From: Mastigamoeba balamuthi
Taxonomy: Eukaryota; Evosea; Mastigamoebida; Mastigamoebidae
Direction of reading: 5' to 3'
Assembly: GCA_902651635.1 (NCBI GenBank)
Contig: CACRSC010000057.1
Coordinates: 135,026-190,729, forward strand
Length of the DNA stretch: 55,704 nt
Under the pieces are notes generated by a model that was not told the origin of the DNA, did no database searches, and was given only the letters and a program-made list of their open reading frames with translations. The translations under genes and the position numbers were made by a program. Positions 1-10,673 of the stretch are shown here, piece by piece (the first letter of the stretch is position 1; each line of letters begins with the position of its first letter).

Positions 1-56
1 ACTGGGCAGTGGCCCCCTTCCTGTGGAGTGTGCAGTACCTTCTGACAGATGCCGTG

Positions 57-515
57 ATGGCCCCCATCCTCCAAGAGCTGGAATCGAGCTGCAATGCCCT
101 CGACCAGACGTTCAAGAAGATGGAGCAGGCGCTCGAGATGGAGAGGGCCATGATCAACATGTACCTGCGCCACCTGGACACGCAGAAGCGCGACTTCATG
201 CTGAAGAGGCCCATGTACGAGTCCGACAGCGAGTTCCAGACTGAGGACAAGTGGATTCCCGAGGCTGCATCTATGCCCTGTGCCCTGCCAATCGAGTGGA
301 AGTTGCTGCACTCGATCATGGTGCGTGCCGGCATGTGGAAGCGCAACACGCCCAAGGCTCTGAGGGCACGGTTTCTGAACTACCTGAACAGCAAGTGGAA
401 GGAGGCATTCCAGACAGAGCCGAGGCGGTTCGGGAACGTGTGGATGTACCCTGAGACGCCTGCGGTGAGAGAGTACATACTGTCCCTCTACACGGATTTC
501 AAAAGGCTGGTGTGA
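57..515 (+). CDS. Hypothetical viral-element protein
   Basis: An open frame of 152 codons from the ATG at 57, ending in TGA 61 bases before the capsid gene. The same frame is open to the window edge, so the true start may lie upstream. The N-terminal third is helical and charged and could form a coiled coil. The C-terminal half is rich in Trp, Tyr and basic residues. I recognise no family. Its place immediately before the major capsid gene suggests a virion-related role, but that is inference only. Confidence 0.6.
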   Translation: MAPILQELESSCNALDQTFKKMEQALEMERAMINMYLRHLDTQKRDFMLKRPMYESDSEFQTEDKWIPEAASMPCALPIEWKLLHSIMVRAGMWKRNTPKALRARFLNYLNSKWKEAFQTEPRRFGNVWMYPETPAVREYILSLYTDFKRLV

Positions 516-575
516 GAGCACAACACACGTCTTTTTCTGATCTCAAGTGACAAGAAGAACAGCGGTTCCACACAA

Positions 576-1910
576 ATGAGTGTCTACACCAGTCACGCAG
601 CGTCGACAAGTGGCCCCCAGCCTGGTCTCGCCCCCTCGACTTTCCTTGGGCTCTGCACGCCCATCCACCTGCTCACTCTTGTGTCGACCCATGGCGAGGA
701 CTCGCCGCATCTGCCGTCATACCACCACACTGCAGCCATCGAGATCCAGTCCATCAATGACACTCTGCCCATGAGGGTGGAGTACAACTTTGGCTTGCAG
801 GAGGAGTTCCAGTACACCTCCAATGTGACCGAGATCCTCATATCGTGCACCCTCTATGTGAAGCTCGCACCTCTGGTGGCGTCTGGGGGTGGAACGAACC
901 CACGGTATGTGAACAACATCCTGTGTGCCGCCATCAAGAAGATCACCTGGGACTATGGTGGGGAGGGCGTGCAGCACCTGTACGGCGACGAGATCCACTT
1001 CACCACCCTGCAGGAGACCTCAGATGTGGAGCTCAACAGGAAGTACCACGACCAGGCTGCAGGCCTCTCGGACGACGAGCGTGCTGTCAGGGCACAGGAA
1101 ACACAGCTGATGAAGCTCGAGCTGCCGTGGTGGTGGACGAAGCCGAACACGGGCCACTGGCACTCGCACTGCATGGGGCACCCCCTGAAGATCAGGATCC
1201 ACTGAAGGGCGCCACAGTTCCTCCTCCAGCAGGACGGGGTCAACCAGCAGCCGATGCCCATGGTGACATCCAGCCTTGTGGGGTGCACCTACATCCTGGA
1301 CAAGTGGATCCGGTTCGAGACCGCGATCGCCACGGAGGCCACCAAGGATGTGTACCGCTGGAAGATCGAGTCATGTGGGGACCACAGCTGGCTGCAGCTG
1401 TTCAAGGACATGCAGATGCAGAACTTTGACCTCACAGCGGGCTCGTACGGGCCGGACAAGGGCCCCGTGGTGGTCAAGACTGACATCTTCAACAGATACG
1501 GGTACAATCTGCAATTCTACGTGCGCCCATGGAACAACCTGGTGTCCAACTTCCTCAACAACAGGCACTTCGAGATCCTGGACATCGACACCCTGCAGTT
1601 CGACATCCAGACCAAGGTCTTCTACCCGCACATCGACAACCTGTACGCCAAGTGGACAGTGAACACGCACAAGTTCCTGGGCAACCCCGAGCTGCCCATC
1701 TACAACGTGCCCCTGTGTGCGTACCCGGACATGCACCAGCAGGCCATGGGCGGAATCGAGTTCGCGAACATCACGATGCCGTACCTGAAGATCAACCTGC
1801 CCAACTACAACCAGGACCTGACAGTGACAGTGACCCTGTTCATGCACAACTACATCAGGCAGGTCATCCTCAGGCAGAACACTGCCATTGAGACTGTGCA
1901 GAACATCTGA
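576..1910 (+). pseudogene. Major capsid protein, double jelly-roll (in-frame TGA)
   Basis: A 445-codon frame from ATG 576 to TGA 1908-1910, interrupted by an in-frame TGA at 1203-1205 (codon 210). Size and pattern fit double-jelly-roll capsid proteins of Polintons and related viruses. The end of the first jelly roll has the aromatic stretch LPWWW followed by an H-rich segment and a beta strand (LKIRI), resembling the conserved Pro-hydrophobic strand of the NCLDV/PLV family. The second half has a YVRPWNN segment and a late GGIEFANI...LKINLP strand pair, typical of the second barrel. The frame continues without shift past the stop, so a single substitution (TGG or CGA to TGA) explains it. Family assignment is by fold pattern, not by search. 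Confidence 0.75.
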
Positions 1911-1930
1911 GAGACACAACAGCTGTGTTT

Positions 1931-2035
1931 TTATTCAGTCTCTAGCTTTGTCTCGGATGCCTCTGGGATGACGAATTCAGGACTGTAGAGCCCGGGGAGA
2001 ATCAGCGTGTTGATTTCGTCCTGTGTGTGCTTCAT
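1931..2035 (-). CDS. Small ORF, 34 aa, unknown
   Basis: A short minus-strand frame, ATG at 2035 to TAA at 1931-1933, in the gap between the capsid gene and the next plus-strand gene. It ends with an acidic tail and has a Pro/Tyr-containing centre (LPGLYSPEF). The frame stays open a little upstream of the ATG but meets a TGA. It may be a small gene or the end of a decayed one. Composition looks coding, but support is weak. Confidence 0.3.
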   Translation of the reverse strand: MKHTQDEINTLILPGLYSPEFVIPEASETKLETE

Positions 2036-2092
2036 CCAGGAATCAGGATTCGTGTCACAGGTTCACTCTGTAAAAACAGACTGAAAGCACAG

Positions 2093-2569
2093 ATGAGCAC
2101 ACCATCCATGCAGATAATCGATGAGAAGGAGCAGCCCGTCATGCACACCAAGGAGAAGCTCAAGGCCATGTACCGTCACTGCTCCATCCGGCCCATCATG
2201 CGCACGTGGGACTGACTCGAGCCCATCGAGGAGCTGACATATCTGTGCAACATGGTGAGGAACAAGCATGAGAAGGCCGTGCAGGAAGCACACCTGGATT
2301 CGACCCTGGAGCTCGACATGTGGCTGTGCAGCTTCATGGATCTCTTCAGCGGCATCTTCACGCAGGCGTGTGCGGCAAACGACTATCTGAGGGCGCCCTT
2401 GTTCTCATCCGAGACGCAGAGCCGCATCAAGGGCCTCAACGATGAGCTGGTGCAGACCTTCCGCGAGCAGATCTGCCAGCATTACAACGACATCCTGAGG
2501 GAGATCAAGAGTGGCACCAGCAGAGAACTAGAGGCCATCCTGAGGCGCAATGCATGTGAGCCGCAATAA
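2093..2569 (+). pseudogene. Hypothetical helical protein (in-frame TGA)
   Basis: A 159-codon frame from ATG 2093 to a TAA that overlaps an AATAAA at 2566-2571. It is interrupted by TGA at 2213-2215, after which the same frame continues for 118 codons with unchanged composition. The product would be an alpha-helical soluble protein with no recognised motif. The break fits one CGA or TGG to TGA change, as in the neighbouring viral genes. Confidence 0.55.
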
Positions 2570-2590
2570 ATTCTGAGCATTCACTTGAAA

Positions 2591-2830
2591 ATGTCCTCCA
2601 CCATGCTCACAGCCGGCCTGTCCGGGATGGCCCTGTACATGCTCATGGTGCACCAGGGAGACAAAGAGGGCAAGAAGTCCTTTGTGGCCGTGCCCATCAT
2701 CCTGGTGGGCAGTGCAGAAGGGGTGTTTGGTGGGCTGGTGATGGAGTACTTCCAGCCAAATGTGTACGGAGCGATCGTGGGTGGCATCCTGGGCACCATT
2801 GTGTTCGACTATTTTCTGTTTGACTTCTGA
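2591..2830 (+). CDS. Small membrane protein, 79 aa
   Basis: An intact frame from ATG 2591 to TGA 2828-2830. Three hydrophobic segments are visible: an N-terminal one around residues 5-20, a middle one rich in Val/Ile/Gly (about 33-50) and a C-terminal Gly/Ile/Phe segment that ends in an acidic FLFDF tail. Small hydrophobic proteins of this kind are common near capsid genes of Polinton-like viruses and are often virion membrane or assembly proteins. No specific family is recognised. The next gene starts 12 bases downstream. Confidence 0.6.
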   Translation: MSSTMLTAGLSGMALYMLMVHQGDKEGKKSFVAVPIILVGSAEGVFGGLVMEYFQPNVYGAIVGGILGTIVFDYFLFDF

Positions 2831-2841
2831 CAGAGAACACC

Positions 2842-3408
2842 ATGGGCCCGTTCAGTGCTGCAGACATCGCAGTGATCGCCATCATATCGGCGGTTTTCAT
2901 GTACCACGAGACAAAGGCCGCGGTGAGCACAGGGGGGCAGCCCGAGGAGCAGGCCATCACTGTCAGGAGGCAGGACATCCAGAATGGCGGTGGGGCCGAG
3001 CCGTCACACATCAACTCCAAGGAGATGAAGCTGATATGCCAGGGTGTGCCCCTGCCTGCCAGGGACCCCTCTGACCCAGCTCTGTACGAGGCCAGTCTGG
3101 ACATCCTGCTCGAGAAGACTGCAGGTCTGGCCAGCATGTACAAGAAGCAGGACGTCCGCAAGATACAGAAGTGGGTCCCGGCAGTGCGCGCACAGCGGAG
3201 CAGACCGTCCAGGTGTGCAATGCGATGAGGTACCCATGACAGGTGCCTAGGGCCCTCTACCCCATCGAGCATGATGATATGTGAAAATCTGCACCACACA
3301 AATGAAAAAGAGCTGGACGATGTCATGGAGAAGATGTATGCTGAGCTCGACCTCCCCTTTACCTGCTCTGCTGTCATCAAAAGACCAAAAATACGTTGTT
3401 GTTCTTAG
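2842..3408 (+). pseudogene. Membrane-anchored hypothetical protein with disrupted C-terminus
   Basis: Starts at ATG 2842. An N-terminal hydrophobic helix (about residues 5-20, rich in Ala/Ile/Val) is followed by a polar region with conserved-looking helices. The frame runs to TGA 3226-3228, but coding character passes near 3175-3235 into another frame (a segment reading EQTVQVCNAMRYP), then stops, and a further acidic segment (ELDDVMEKMYAELDLPF) ends at TAG 3406-3408. I read this as one gene broken by a frameshift and stops. Alternatively the protein really ends at 3228. Confidence 0.45.
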
Positions 3409-3410
3409 GG

Positions 3411-6400
3411 TCACAGAACAATGGGTGCCTTCCTCGGTGCTTCCGCCGCTGTGTGTGTGCCTGCACTCAGAAACAGCTTAGCCAGGGTGTGAGTCACCTC
3501 ATCCTCTCTCGTGGGCCTCCCCAATTCCGTGGGCTTTCCTTGGCGCATGCTCAGATTGAACTTGATCTTCCTGTCCCACAGAGCCTGCACTCCCTGCTCC
3601 GTCCGGAGAGATTCCATGTTGGTAATGGGCCTGTCCTCTATCAGCAGAGACTTCTTTGACTGCACAGAGGCCAGACTGTAGAACTTGAGAAGCTTCAGGA
3701 CGGTGAACCTCTCCGCGGACGACAGCTTGTCCCACGAACGGTCACGGTACACACTTCTCTTGATCCAGGGCAGCAGAGTGGCATTCTCCAGGCTTGTGAG
3801 GGAGTCTCTCAAAGACGCCAGTGCAACCTCTGCCGTGAACTGGGCATTGGTCAGCATTGGCAGGATGGCCTGTTGCAGCACCGTCTTCGTGTCCAAGGAC
3901 ATGAACTTGCTCATTGTCAGTCTCTCCTGGATGCCTCTGATCTGCTTGGCAGAGTCGTCACCATTCTCCCCTGGGCTCATCTCCTGCAGGTACTCGTAGA
4001 TGTCATTGGCTATCTTAGCCATGTGGCTCTCGTCTCCATCAAGCTCGCCTGGCTCCTTCACCCTGGGTCTCTTGCGGCTCACTGTCCTGCCTTCCTCCCT
4101 CTGTGGCACACTGGTGTCCATCGCAGTGCTCAGCGCTCTGCTTGCTCCACCGTCATCACTGTCCTCCCTTCTCCAGGGGTCGGCACTTGCAGCATCAGGT
4201 GCTGGGTTCACAGAGGCCTTATTGAAGGTCACAGTCTCCTTGCCCTGTGGCTGCTTCAGGTGATCACGCTCCTCTGACATGGCCTGGAACTTGGCGAGAA
4301 GCTCCTGGTACTCTGACGCCTTCGCGAGCAGCTGGCTTTCTGCAGAGCTCAGCTTCGTCTTCTTCTCCTTCTTCTCGTCCTACAGGGAGGCGATTGTGTT
4401 CCTCAGCTCGCCCAGCTTGGCCATCTCCTGCTGCATGAGAGTGGCATGGTTGGACAGCGTGGTCATGCACTCAAAGATGGACTTGTACTGCTCTGCGATA
4501 ATGTCCTTCTCGGCCTTGCTGACCTTGCTATCCTTCTCTCTGCTGAGAGTCTCCAGCTCTGTCTTCAGCTTTCCGATCTCCTTCTCATTCTGCAGCTTGA
4601 GTTTCACCTGGGCTTCAAGAAGACTGATGATGTGATCCTCTTTCTCCTGCAGTTTTGCCGACAGGCTCTCTCTCTGCCCTATGTTGTCTGCTGCCTGCCT
4701 GTACCTTTCCACCAGGGCATTCACTGAGCCATACACATTGCCGCTCTCCTTCAGCAGCACGTCGATCTTCATCTGGGTGCTACCGAGTTTCTGCATGCCA
4801 TCATCAAACGACTTCTGCATTGTGGCTGTGGACTTGCTGATGTTCTTCTGTACCCTCCCAATGCTGCTCTCCATGTCCTCCTTGGTGGTTTTGATGGACT
4901 CCTGCATGCCTTCCTTTGCATCTGAGACGTGGCCCTCCATTCTTCTCTGGACTGTTGTCAAGGTATCTGCAACCATGCCAAAGAGCCTCTCGGATGATTC
5001 AGAGGCAGCCTTGATCACCTTCTCTGCCTGCCTGAGGCGTTCTGTGACATCTTCCTTGACATTCTCAATGCTTTTGTTCTGCGATACCTGTACTTCCTTC
5101 ACCTGCTCGATAACCAGCTTCATGTCATCAGAGATCCTGCTGAACATGTCCTTGAGGTCTTTGACCACACTGTCAATGCTCTTTCTGGTGCTTTCTGTTA
5201 CCTCGCCTGTCTTCTCCAGCTGTTTCTTGGCATCCTTCAGCAGTCTCTCCAGGCTGCGTGTTCCATCTTTCCATACAGAGATGGCCTGCTCAATCTCCGA
5301 TGAGGTCTTGAAGTTGTCCAGTGTGTTTCTCAGGTTCAAGAACTCCTTCTTCAGATTCGTGAAGGATGGGCTGTTCCATTTCTGGTTCTTGATGTCTTTC
5401 TCCAGGCTGCTTATCGACCTGTTTATGGTGTCATACTTGTTCTCTGCAGAGGCGATTGCCGTCTTCATGCTCTTCCACTCTGCCAGTGAGGAAATCCTGC
5501 TGAGAGCATCCTTGACACTCTTGATCGTTTCTGTGATCGTGAGCTTGCCTCTGAAATTGGTTATCAGGTTCTGGTTCAGTGTGTCAGCCACCTGTTTGAC
5601 TGCCTCTGGTGACGAGTTCTTCTTCAGTTGCTCCATCACCTTGTCCATGGCCTTCCTCTGGGCCTCTCCTTGACTGAAGAGATTGCCCAGCTTCTCCAGG
5701 TTCTCTGTGTACACCTGCATGTCCGGGGCATTCTTCAGTGTCTTCTTCATGGTTTCGAGAGTGAAATCGGCCTTCTGCGTCAATGACTCCATGCCTGCTG
5801 TGGTGGTTTCCAGCTTGGTTGACACACGGGTCATGGCTGCCGAGCTCTCTGACAGTGCCTCCTTGATGTTCTTCGGGGCAGATGTCAGAGAGTCGGACAC
5901 CTTCGTCAGTGCTTTGACTTGTGCCTCGAGCTTCTCTGCCTGCGATTTGATGCCCAGTGATCTGAGATCTGTGATGATACCGCTGATCATTCGCTTCTGC
6001 TCCTCTGTTGCACCCGTGGCATTCTTCAGTCTCTTGATCAGCTTGTCGAGCTCTGTGGTGTCATGCGTCTTGGGCAGTTTTTGCAGCTCTTCCTTCATGG
6101 CCTGGATGGCCCCGTTGACCTTCTCCATCTCGCTCTCGTACTTCTTACTCAGGCGTTTCTGTTCGGCCTGGACTCTGGCCAAGCTGCTGTTCAGATCTGA
6201 GAAGTCGACCTTAATGTCCATGTTCTGGATTGCCTTCTTCAGTTGGTTAATAGTCCCTGTCTGTGCCTGCAAAACGAGTGACAGACCCACGAGATTGTCC
6301 ACAATGGCCTGAATGTGATCCACCTCAGAGTCGGCAGGGGAGAGAGCCTCGACCTGCAGTGCCTTGACCCTCTGTATGAGCTCGTTGAGGTTCTTCTGCA

Positions 6401-7184
6401 CCTTGGCCCTGTTGGCCTCGTCGACAGTACGATGGCCCTCAAAGTACTCCTTGAGATTGTCGAACCGTGTGCCCAGTGTGCTCATCATGGACTTCGACAT
6501 GATGCCCATGATGTCTCTCGCAGCATTCTCGTTCTGCCTTTGCAGCTTCGTGATGTGCTTGGTGATCGCACTCGTGTCCACAGGGATTTCCCTCCTCTTG
6601 ATGTCGCCCAGAAGCCCCTTGATGGTAGTGAACTCTGCCCTGCCCAGCATGTTCATGCTCGAGGCAAACCTGTCAATGCTGGCCTGGATACTGGCGATGG
6701 CCTTGCTGCTTCCTTCCCCAGCTGCCCACTTGTTCAGTGCATCCCACAGTTGAGCGAGACCAGTGTTGGTGCTCGATGCCGTTTGCGCGATGACGCCCAG
6801 GGCTGTTCCTTGCTGGCTGAGAGTCGTGTCAATGCTCTGCAGTTTGTCCGTGACCTGCTTGTGGGCTTCACCGAGACTGCCTCTCAGACCCTGGATCGAC
6901 GTGCGAATAGCTGAGGCATCCACGAGAAGTGCGTTGGCCCACTTGGGCGGGTTCTCCCCCAGCTTCATGAGGAACTTGTCCAGAGTGGCATCCAGGTTGG
7001 TGAGGTCTTTGGGATTCTCGGGGGCTGAAATGGGGATGGCTCGCTTGATTCCCACAAGAATCTCGTGGATCTCCTTGTCATGGTCACTTCTGGTCTCTGA
7101 CGCATGCTGTGTGAGCACCACATTCAGGTTGAGCTCCATGTGCTTTATGGAATCCACCAGCTCCTGGGGCACCATGGCAGTCAT
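3411..7184 (-). pseudogene. Giant coiled-coil structural protein, about 1,257 aa (in-frame TAG)
   Basis: A minus-strand frame of 1,258 codons from ATG 7184 to a stop at 3411-3413, interrupted once by TAG at 4380-4382 (codon 935). Before the stop the protein is nearly continuous alpha-helix with heptad-like spacing, many Lys/Glu/Ser/Thr and recurrent TLxxQ/KxLxxL patterns, like phage tape-measure or virion scaffold proteins. After the stop come a charged KKEKK stretch, a basic Lys/Arg segment (about 80-100 residues on) and a helical C-terminal domain. The TAG follows GCC TCC CTG and fits a CAG to TAG change. It would be the largest gene of the element. Its function is unknown; a length-determining or internal scaffold role is a guess. 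Confidence 0.7.
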
Positions 7185-7187
7185 GGT

Positions 7188-7830
7188 TCATGTGCCTCCC
7201 CTGGGCACATTCGATGGCAGAGGCGGTGGATTGAACTGCATGGTGCAGGGCTCTGACAGAAGCTCCCTGTCTCCACTGGGTGCATCCAGGCCTGGGGCAG
7301 TACCTCTCACACCGAGGTCGATCTCTTCTCCCTCTTTGTCCTCTCTATCATCAGGGGGCTCTTCCTCATCATCGTCCACAGCCTCCGGGTTCTGGAACAG
7401 CTGCTCTGCATCCGCCATGAAATCCTCGTTCATGTCCCCCTACACGATGTACTTGTAGTACAGGAAGGCCTGCACCAGGCCGTTGCGCTTCTTGCTGCTT
7501 CCTCCCAGGGGCCCGTCCATCTTCAGTATCATCTTCTGCTTCTTGAACCGGTGGCGCAGCTCGATGAACATCTTGACAAACTCCATGCAGGTGTCCATGC
7601 TGCAGATTCCCTGTGCTACACTGTCCACGCCCATGCATCTGTATCTCAGACCGCAATCGTGGTGCAGAAGGTTCACTGTCGAGCTTTACGGCCCCGGGGA
7701 GAATCCATCTCCCCTGGCCATCCCTGCAGACATGTTCGTCCTTCGCTGGATAGACGTTGAGACAGACAACTGCAATGGGTAATCCTTTTTTCTCACGAAT
7801 ACCAATAAAGAGAGAGACACATGGCTGCAT
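7188..7830 (-). pseudogene. Hypothetical acidic-tailed viral protein (frameshift and in-frame TAG)
   Basis: Lies just upstream of the giant coiled-coil gene on the same strand. The N-terminal part reads from about 7830 to 7680 (with the segment KKGLPIAVVCLNVYPAKDEH). The frame then shifts near 7680 into one with several Cys and a VDSVAQGICSMDTC segment, runs to a TAG at 7440-7442, and continues in frame through a very acidic tail (DDDEEEPPDD) to the stop at 7188. The possible ATG at 7830 overlaps the start of the divergent plus-strand gene by ten bases, so the real start is uncertain. No family is recognised. Confidence 0.5.
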
Positions 7831-8627
7831 CTGGAGTTGACCACCAGCTACTCTCCTTCATGAGGGCCTTCCGTGCCCACCTGGAGGGCCTGGTTGGGGG
7901 CAAGATATACCCCCAGATCAGTGACTCCCAGGATGTCACGTTTCCCTTTGGCTACAATGCCCAGCGCATGCCGCCCATCATTGAGAATGCAGCCATACTC
8001 AACGCCTACAGGCTGAACGTGAATGCTATGGTGAGTGTGACCGATGAGGACATGAAGGTCCTGAAGGAGAAGTCGGACATGCTCACTCAGGCAAAGCTGG
8101 ATCTGCAGATGATCAACTTCGTGAAGCCCTGGAAGGACCCCCCGATCCTGGCATACTTCATTTCGAACTTCGGGCCCATCGTTGATCACTGGAAGGAGTT
8201 TATTGGCAAGAGGTTTGACATGGCCAAGGAGTACGAGATGCTGAAGTTCGAGCTGCCCAACTACAAGAACATGGCCAAGAGGATCGCCTTCACTGAGGTC
8301 TCGGAGATCCAGGACGTCATCAACAGCCCTGGCGGTGTTCTCAGGGATGCCGAGGCCGCAAATGTCATACAGCACCCCCTGGGCGAGAAGTTCACTCGTG
8401 GCTTCTTCAGCTCCTACGAGATGAAGAGGCTGATCGAGACGGTGGGCCTCACCTCTCCATTCAAGCCCGTGACCAGGCCTGTGGGCAACCCACAGCAGAG
8501 CAGGATCAACCAGAGGGTCCAGCTCACTCCTCCGATAGAGTATGCCGGCGATGCATTTGCGGGATGCTCTGGAAGGACCTTTGTCAGTCTGGCCCAGCCA
8601 GGAGGCTTTCCATACCCGGATCAGTGA
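7821..8627 (+). CDS. Putative minor capsid or virion protein, 268 aa
   Basis: An intact frame from ATG 7821 to TGA 8625-8627. The N-terminus is helical, the middle (about residues 90-170) has Trp/Pro-rich strands, and the C-terminus is a Pro/Gln/Gly-rich tail ending FPYPDQ. There is no obvious enzyme motif. It lies between structural genes and directly before the packaging ATPase, where Polinton-like elements often keep a second capsid (penton) gene, so a minor capsid role is possible but unproven. Upstream is AATAAAGAGAGAGACAC just before the ATG, shared in part with the ATPase gene. Confidence 0.6.
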   Translation: MAASGVDHQLLSFMRAFRAHLEGLVGGKIYPQISDSQDVTFPFGYNAQRMPPIIENAAILNAYRLNVNAMVSVTDEDMKVLKEKSDMLTQAKLDLQMINFVKPWKDPPILAYFISNFGPIVDHWKEFIGKRFDMAKEYEMLKFELPNYKNMAKRIAFTEVSEIQDVINSPGGVLRDAEAANVIQHPLGEKFTRGFFSSYEMKRLIETVGLTSPFKPVTRPVGNPQQSRINQRVQLTPPIEYAGDAFAGCSGRTFVSLAQPGGFPYPDQ

Positions 8628-8661
8628 TCACAGAATGTCTGAATGGTGAAATAAAGAGATA

Positions 8662-9612
8662 ATGGAGAGCAAACAAACTCGTACTGTCCCGGGATCCTTT
8701 GTGTGTGTCAAGCCTGTGCACTCTGAGAGCTCAGCCCTCCAACAGAAGGTGCAGAAGACCAAGGAGGTCAAGTGGAAGAGCATCATGGATGACTCTCGGG
8801 GATCAAAGATCAACACCGATTCCCTCCCCGATCTCCAGGAGTGGGACCCGCGGTCCCTGCCCAATGACTTCTTCTTGGTTCTCGAGGGGAGGCGGCGCAT
8901 CAGCAAGTCGACTTTCGCCAAGTGGCTCCTGCAGTGGTATCAGGACAAGTTCTCGCTCGTGTGGTGCATGACACAGACAAAGTCCACACACTACTGGGAC
9001 GAGTTCGTCTGTGATGCATTCACCTTTGACTCGTGGTACCCCTCGTGCATCGCCAAACTCATCGAGTGCAATGACGCCATCATCGCCAAGTACGGTGAGA
9101 CCTCTGACAAAGCGAGAGAGCTGGGGTCTGCGCTGGTCATCCTCAACGATGTCATCTCTGCCAAGGTGCACGACGACCCCATGTTCAGGAAGCTTGCCAT
9201 CGAGGGCAGGCACCACCTCATCTCCATCATTCTCATGACCCAGGACCCCAAGGCCATCGGGCCCTGTGTCCGTGATAATGCGGATGTGGCGGTCATCTTC
9301 AATCAGAAGACGTTCAGGAACAAGGAGTCCATCTGGGCAGACTTCATGAACGACACCACAAAGGACCTCGCCCACGCCATGATGGCCAAGTACTGCGTGG
9401 AGCACAACGCCCTCATGGCCATCCAGACGAATCTGAATGCCGACATCACGCAGAACTTCTTCAAGACTACGGGCAACAAGACCAAGCTGCAGGACTCCAC
9501 CTACACACTGAGCTTGGTCGAGCAGAAGAAGATCATTTTTGCCGAGTGGAGGAAACGCGAGGAGGATGTGCGCAGGCATAAGGCGAAGGGAAGGGCATCA
9601 CCGCACGCATGA
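8662..9612 (+). CDS. A32/FtsK-HerA-type genome packaging ATPase, active-site variant
   Basis: An intact 316-codon frame. The Walker A region reads EGRRRISKST (about residues 74-84), where the family has a Gly before Lys-Ser; here it is Ser81 (AGC at 8902-8904). The Walker B region reads LVILNDV (about 158-164), where the family has two Asp; here the first is Asn162 (AAC at 9145-9147). A GRHH motif and an ILMTQD sensor segment follow at about 188-202, in the order known for viral packaging ATPases. The ATPase would pump DNA into capsids. Both altered residues are one G-to-A step from the usual ones, so the enzyme is probably inactive. The TGA overlaps an 18-codon ORF (9609-9665) that may be a vestige. 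Confidence 0.8.
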   Translation: MESKQTRTVPGSFVCVKPVHSESSALQQKVQKTKEVKWKSIMDDSRGSKINTDSLPDLQEWDPRSLPNDFFLVLEGRRRISKSTFAKWLLQWYQDKFSLVWCMTQTKSTHYWDEFVCDAFTFDSWYPSCIAKLIECNDAIIAKYGETSDKARELGSALVILNDVISAKVHDDPMFRKLAIEGRHHLISIILMTQDPKAIGPCVRDNADVAVIFNQKTFRNKESIWADFMNDTTKDLAHAMMAKYCVEHNALMAIQTNLNADITQNFFKTTGNKTKLQDSTYTLSLVEQKKIIFAEWRKREEDVRRHKAKGRASPHA

Positions 9613-9678
9613 CAGCCGAGGACATCAAGAAGTTGACCACCTCTGAAATTCTGAAATGCAGGTAGAGAGGAGAACGAG

Positions 9679-10056
9679 ATGACTGACAACGCGATCATCC
9701 AGAGCTCACTGGCCCTGATAGCTGGAGATGTCATTGGGACACTCTCTAACAGAGTGGCGACTGTCATCAACGAGAGGCTGCGCATCTCTGACTTGCTCAA
9801 GAACATACCACTGCTCGACAATGTGCTCAGTCTGCTTCTGCATGTCGGCATTCTCTCTGTCGGCATGCACTTCTGCTCAAACACCATGCCGTGGCTCGTC
9901 CAGGATCCCAGCTCGTTCTGCCTGTTCATGATGGGCCTGTACTCCACATCCCCTCACCTCAGGGTCCATCTCGGGCACATCAATGAGACAATAATCCCCA
10001 CCAAGACCACTCAGCCCGAGAAGAAGGCACAGCCTGAGCCAGAGGCATCCAAGTAA
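9679..10056 (+). CDS. Hypothetical membrane protein, 125 aa
   Basis: An intact frame from ATG 9679 to TAA 10054-10056. A hydrophobic stretch at about residues 45-65 (leucine-rich, then SVGMHF) and a second one (about 75-95) suggest one or two membrane helices. The tail is rich in Pro, Lys and Glu. It lies 66 bases after the ATPase and ends 11 bases before the convergent end of the GRF zinc-finger gene. No family is recognised. Confidence 0.55.
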   Translation: MTDNAIIQSSLALIAGDVIGTLSNRVATVINERLRISDLLKNIPLLDNVLSLLLHVGILSVGMHFCSNTMPWLVQDPSSFCLFMMGLYSTSPHLRVHLGHINETIIPTKTTQPEKKAQPEPEASK

Positions 10057-10067
10057 CAACGTTGTTT

Positions 10068-10673
10068 TCATTTGGCCTCATCGGGGGCGGAATCCTCTTC
10101 CTTGGGGGAGCAGGGGGCACCACTGTGGAGGGCAACAGACACGAGTGCCTGCACAGTGGACTCAAACTTGGAATCGAGCTGCTCCTGGCGCTGGAGTCAC
10201 GCCTCCTGCTTCGTCTCGAGCTGGTCAAGGTGGCACAGGATCACGTCTGACCTGCCGATGAGTGTGGCCGCGAACACCACGGACTTGGTGAGGATGTCAA
10301 GCATGGTCTTGATGTCATGCAGCCGTGAGCGGACATCTGCGAGCTCGGAGGCAGCATCAGGAGCTGGTGCCTCCTCCGTCTCGGGCTCGTCCATGTTTGT
10401 GTTTGCAGCAGCTGGCCTCATGGGCCTCTTGCGTGGCAGGAGCAGCGGGGTGAACATTGGAGCGAATGACGGGGTGAACGAGGGCACTGGGCCCGGTGCG
10501 GCTGCAGCTGCGGGCGAGGTCGACGGCATCGTGTCGGCCCACTGGAACACCTTCTTCTGGTGCGGGCAGTTCATGACCGGGCACGAGTAGAACCAGTGCC
10601 CCTTGTTGGGCGTCTTCTTCTTGCACTGGTGCAGAATGCAGACAGAACCACAGGGGCAAAGGGGGGCACTCAT
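10068..10673 (-). pseudogene. GRF-type zinc finger protein with coiled-coil tail (in-frame TGA)
   Basis: Starts at ATG 10673. Residues 5-45 have the pattern C-x-C ... GHWFYSC ... CPHQKKVFQWAD, matching the GRF zinc finger (Cys residues plus the aromatic FxWAD end) found in topoisomerase III, APE2 and NEIL3 and in some virus proteins, where it binds single-stranded DNA. A Pro/Ala-rich linker and a helical region follow. A TGA at 10197-10199 interrupts the helix; the frame continues through a Gln-rich coiled coil and an acidic end to TGA 10068-10070. CGA to TGA in a CpG explains the break. A replication or packaging accessory role is inferred from the domain. Confidence 0.65.

Noticed and set aside
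7821-8627. Calling this gene a penton protein outright
   Set aside because: No jelly-roll pattern was convincing by eye; kept as unknown virion protein.
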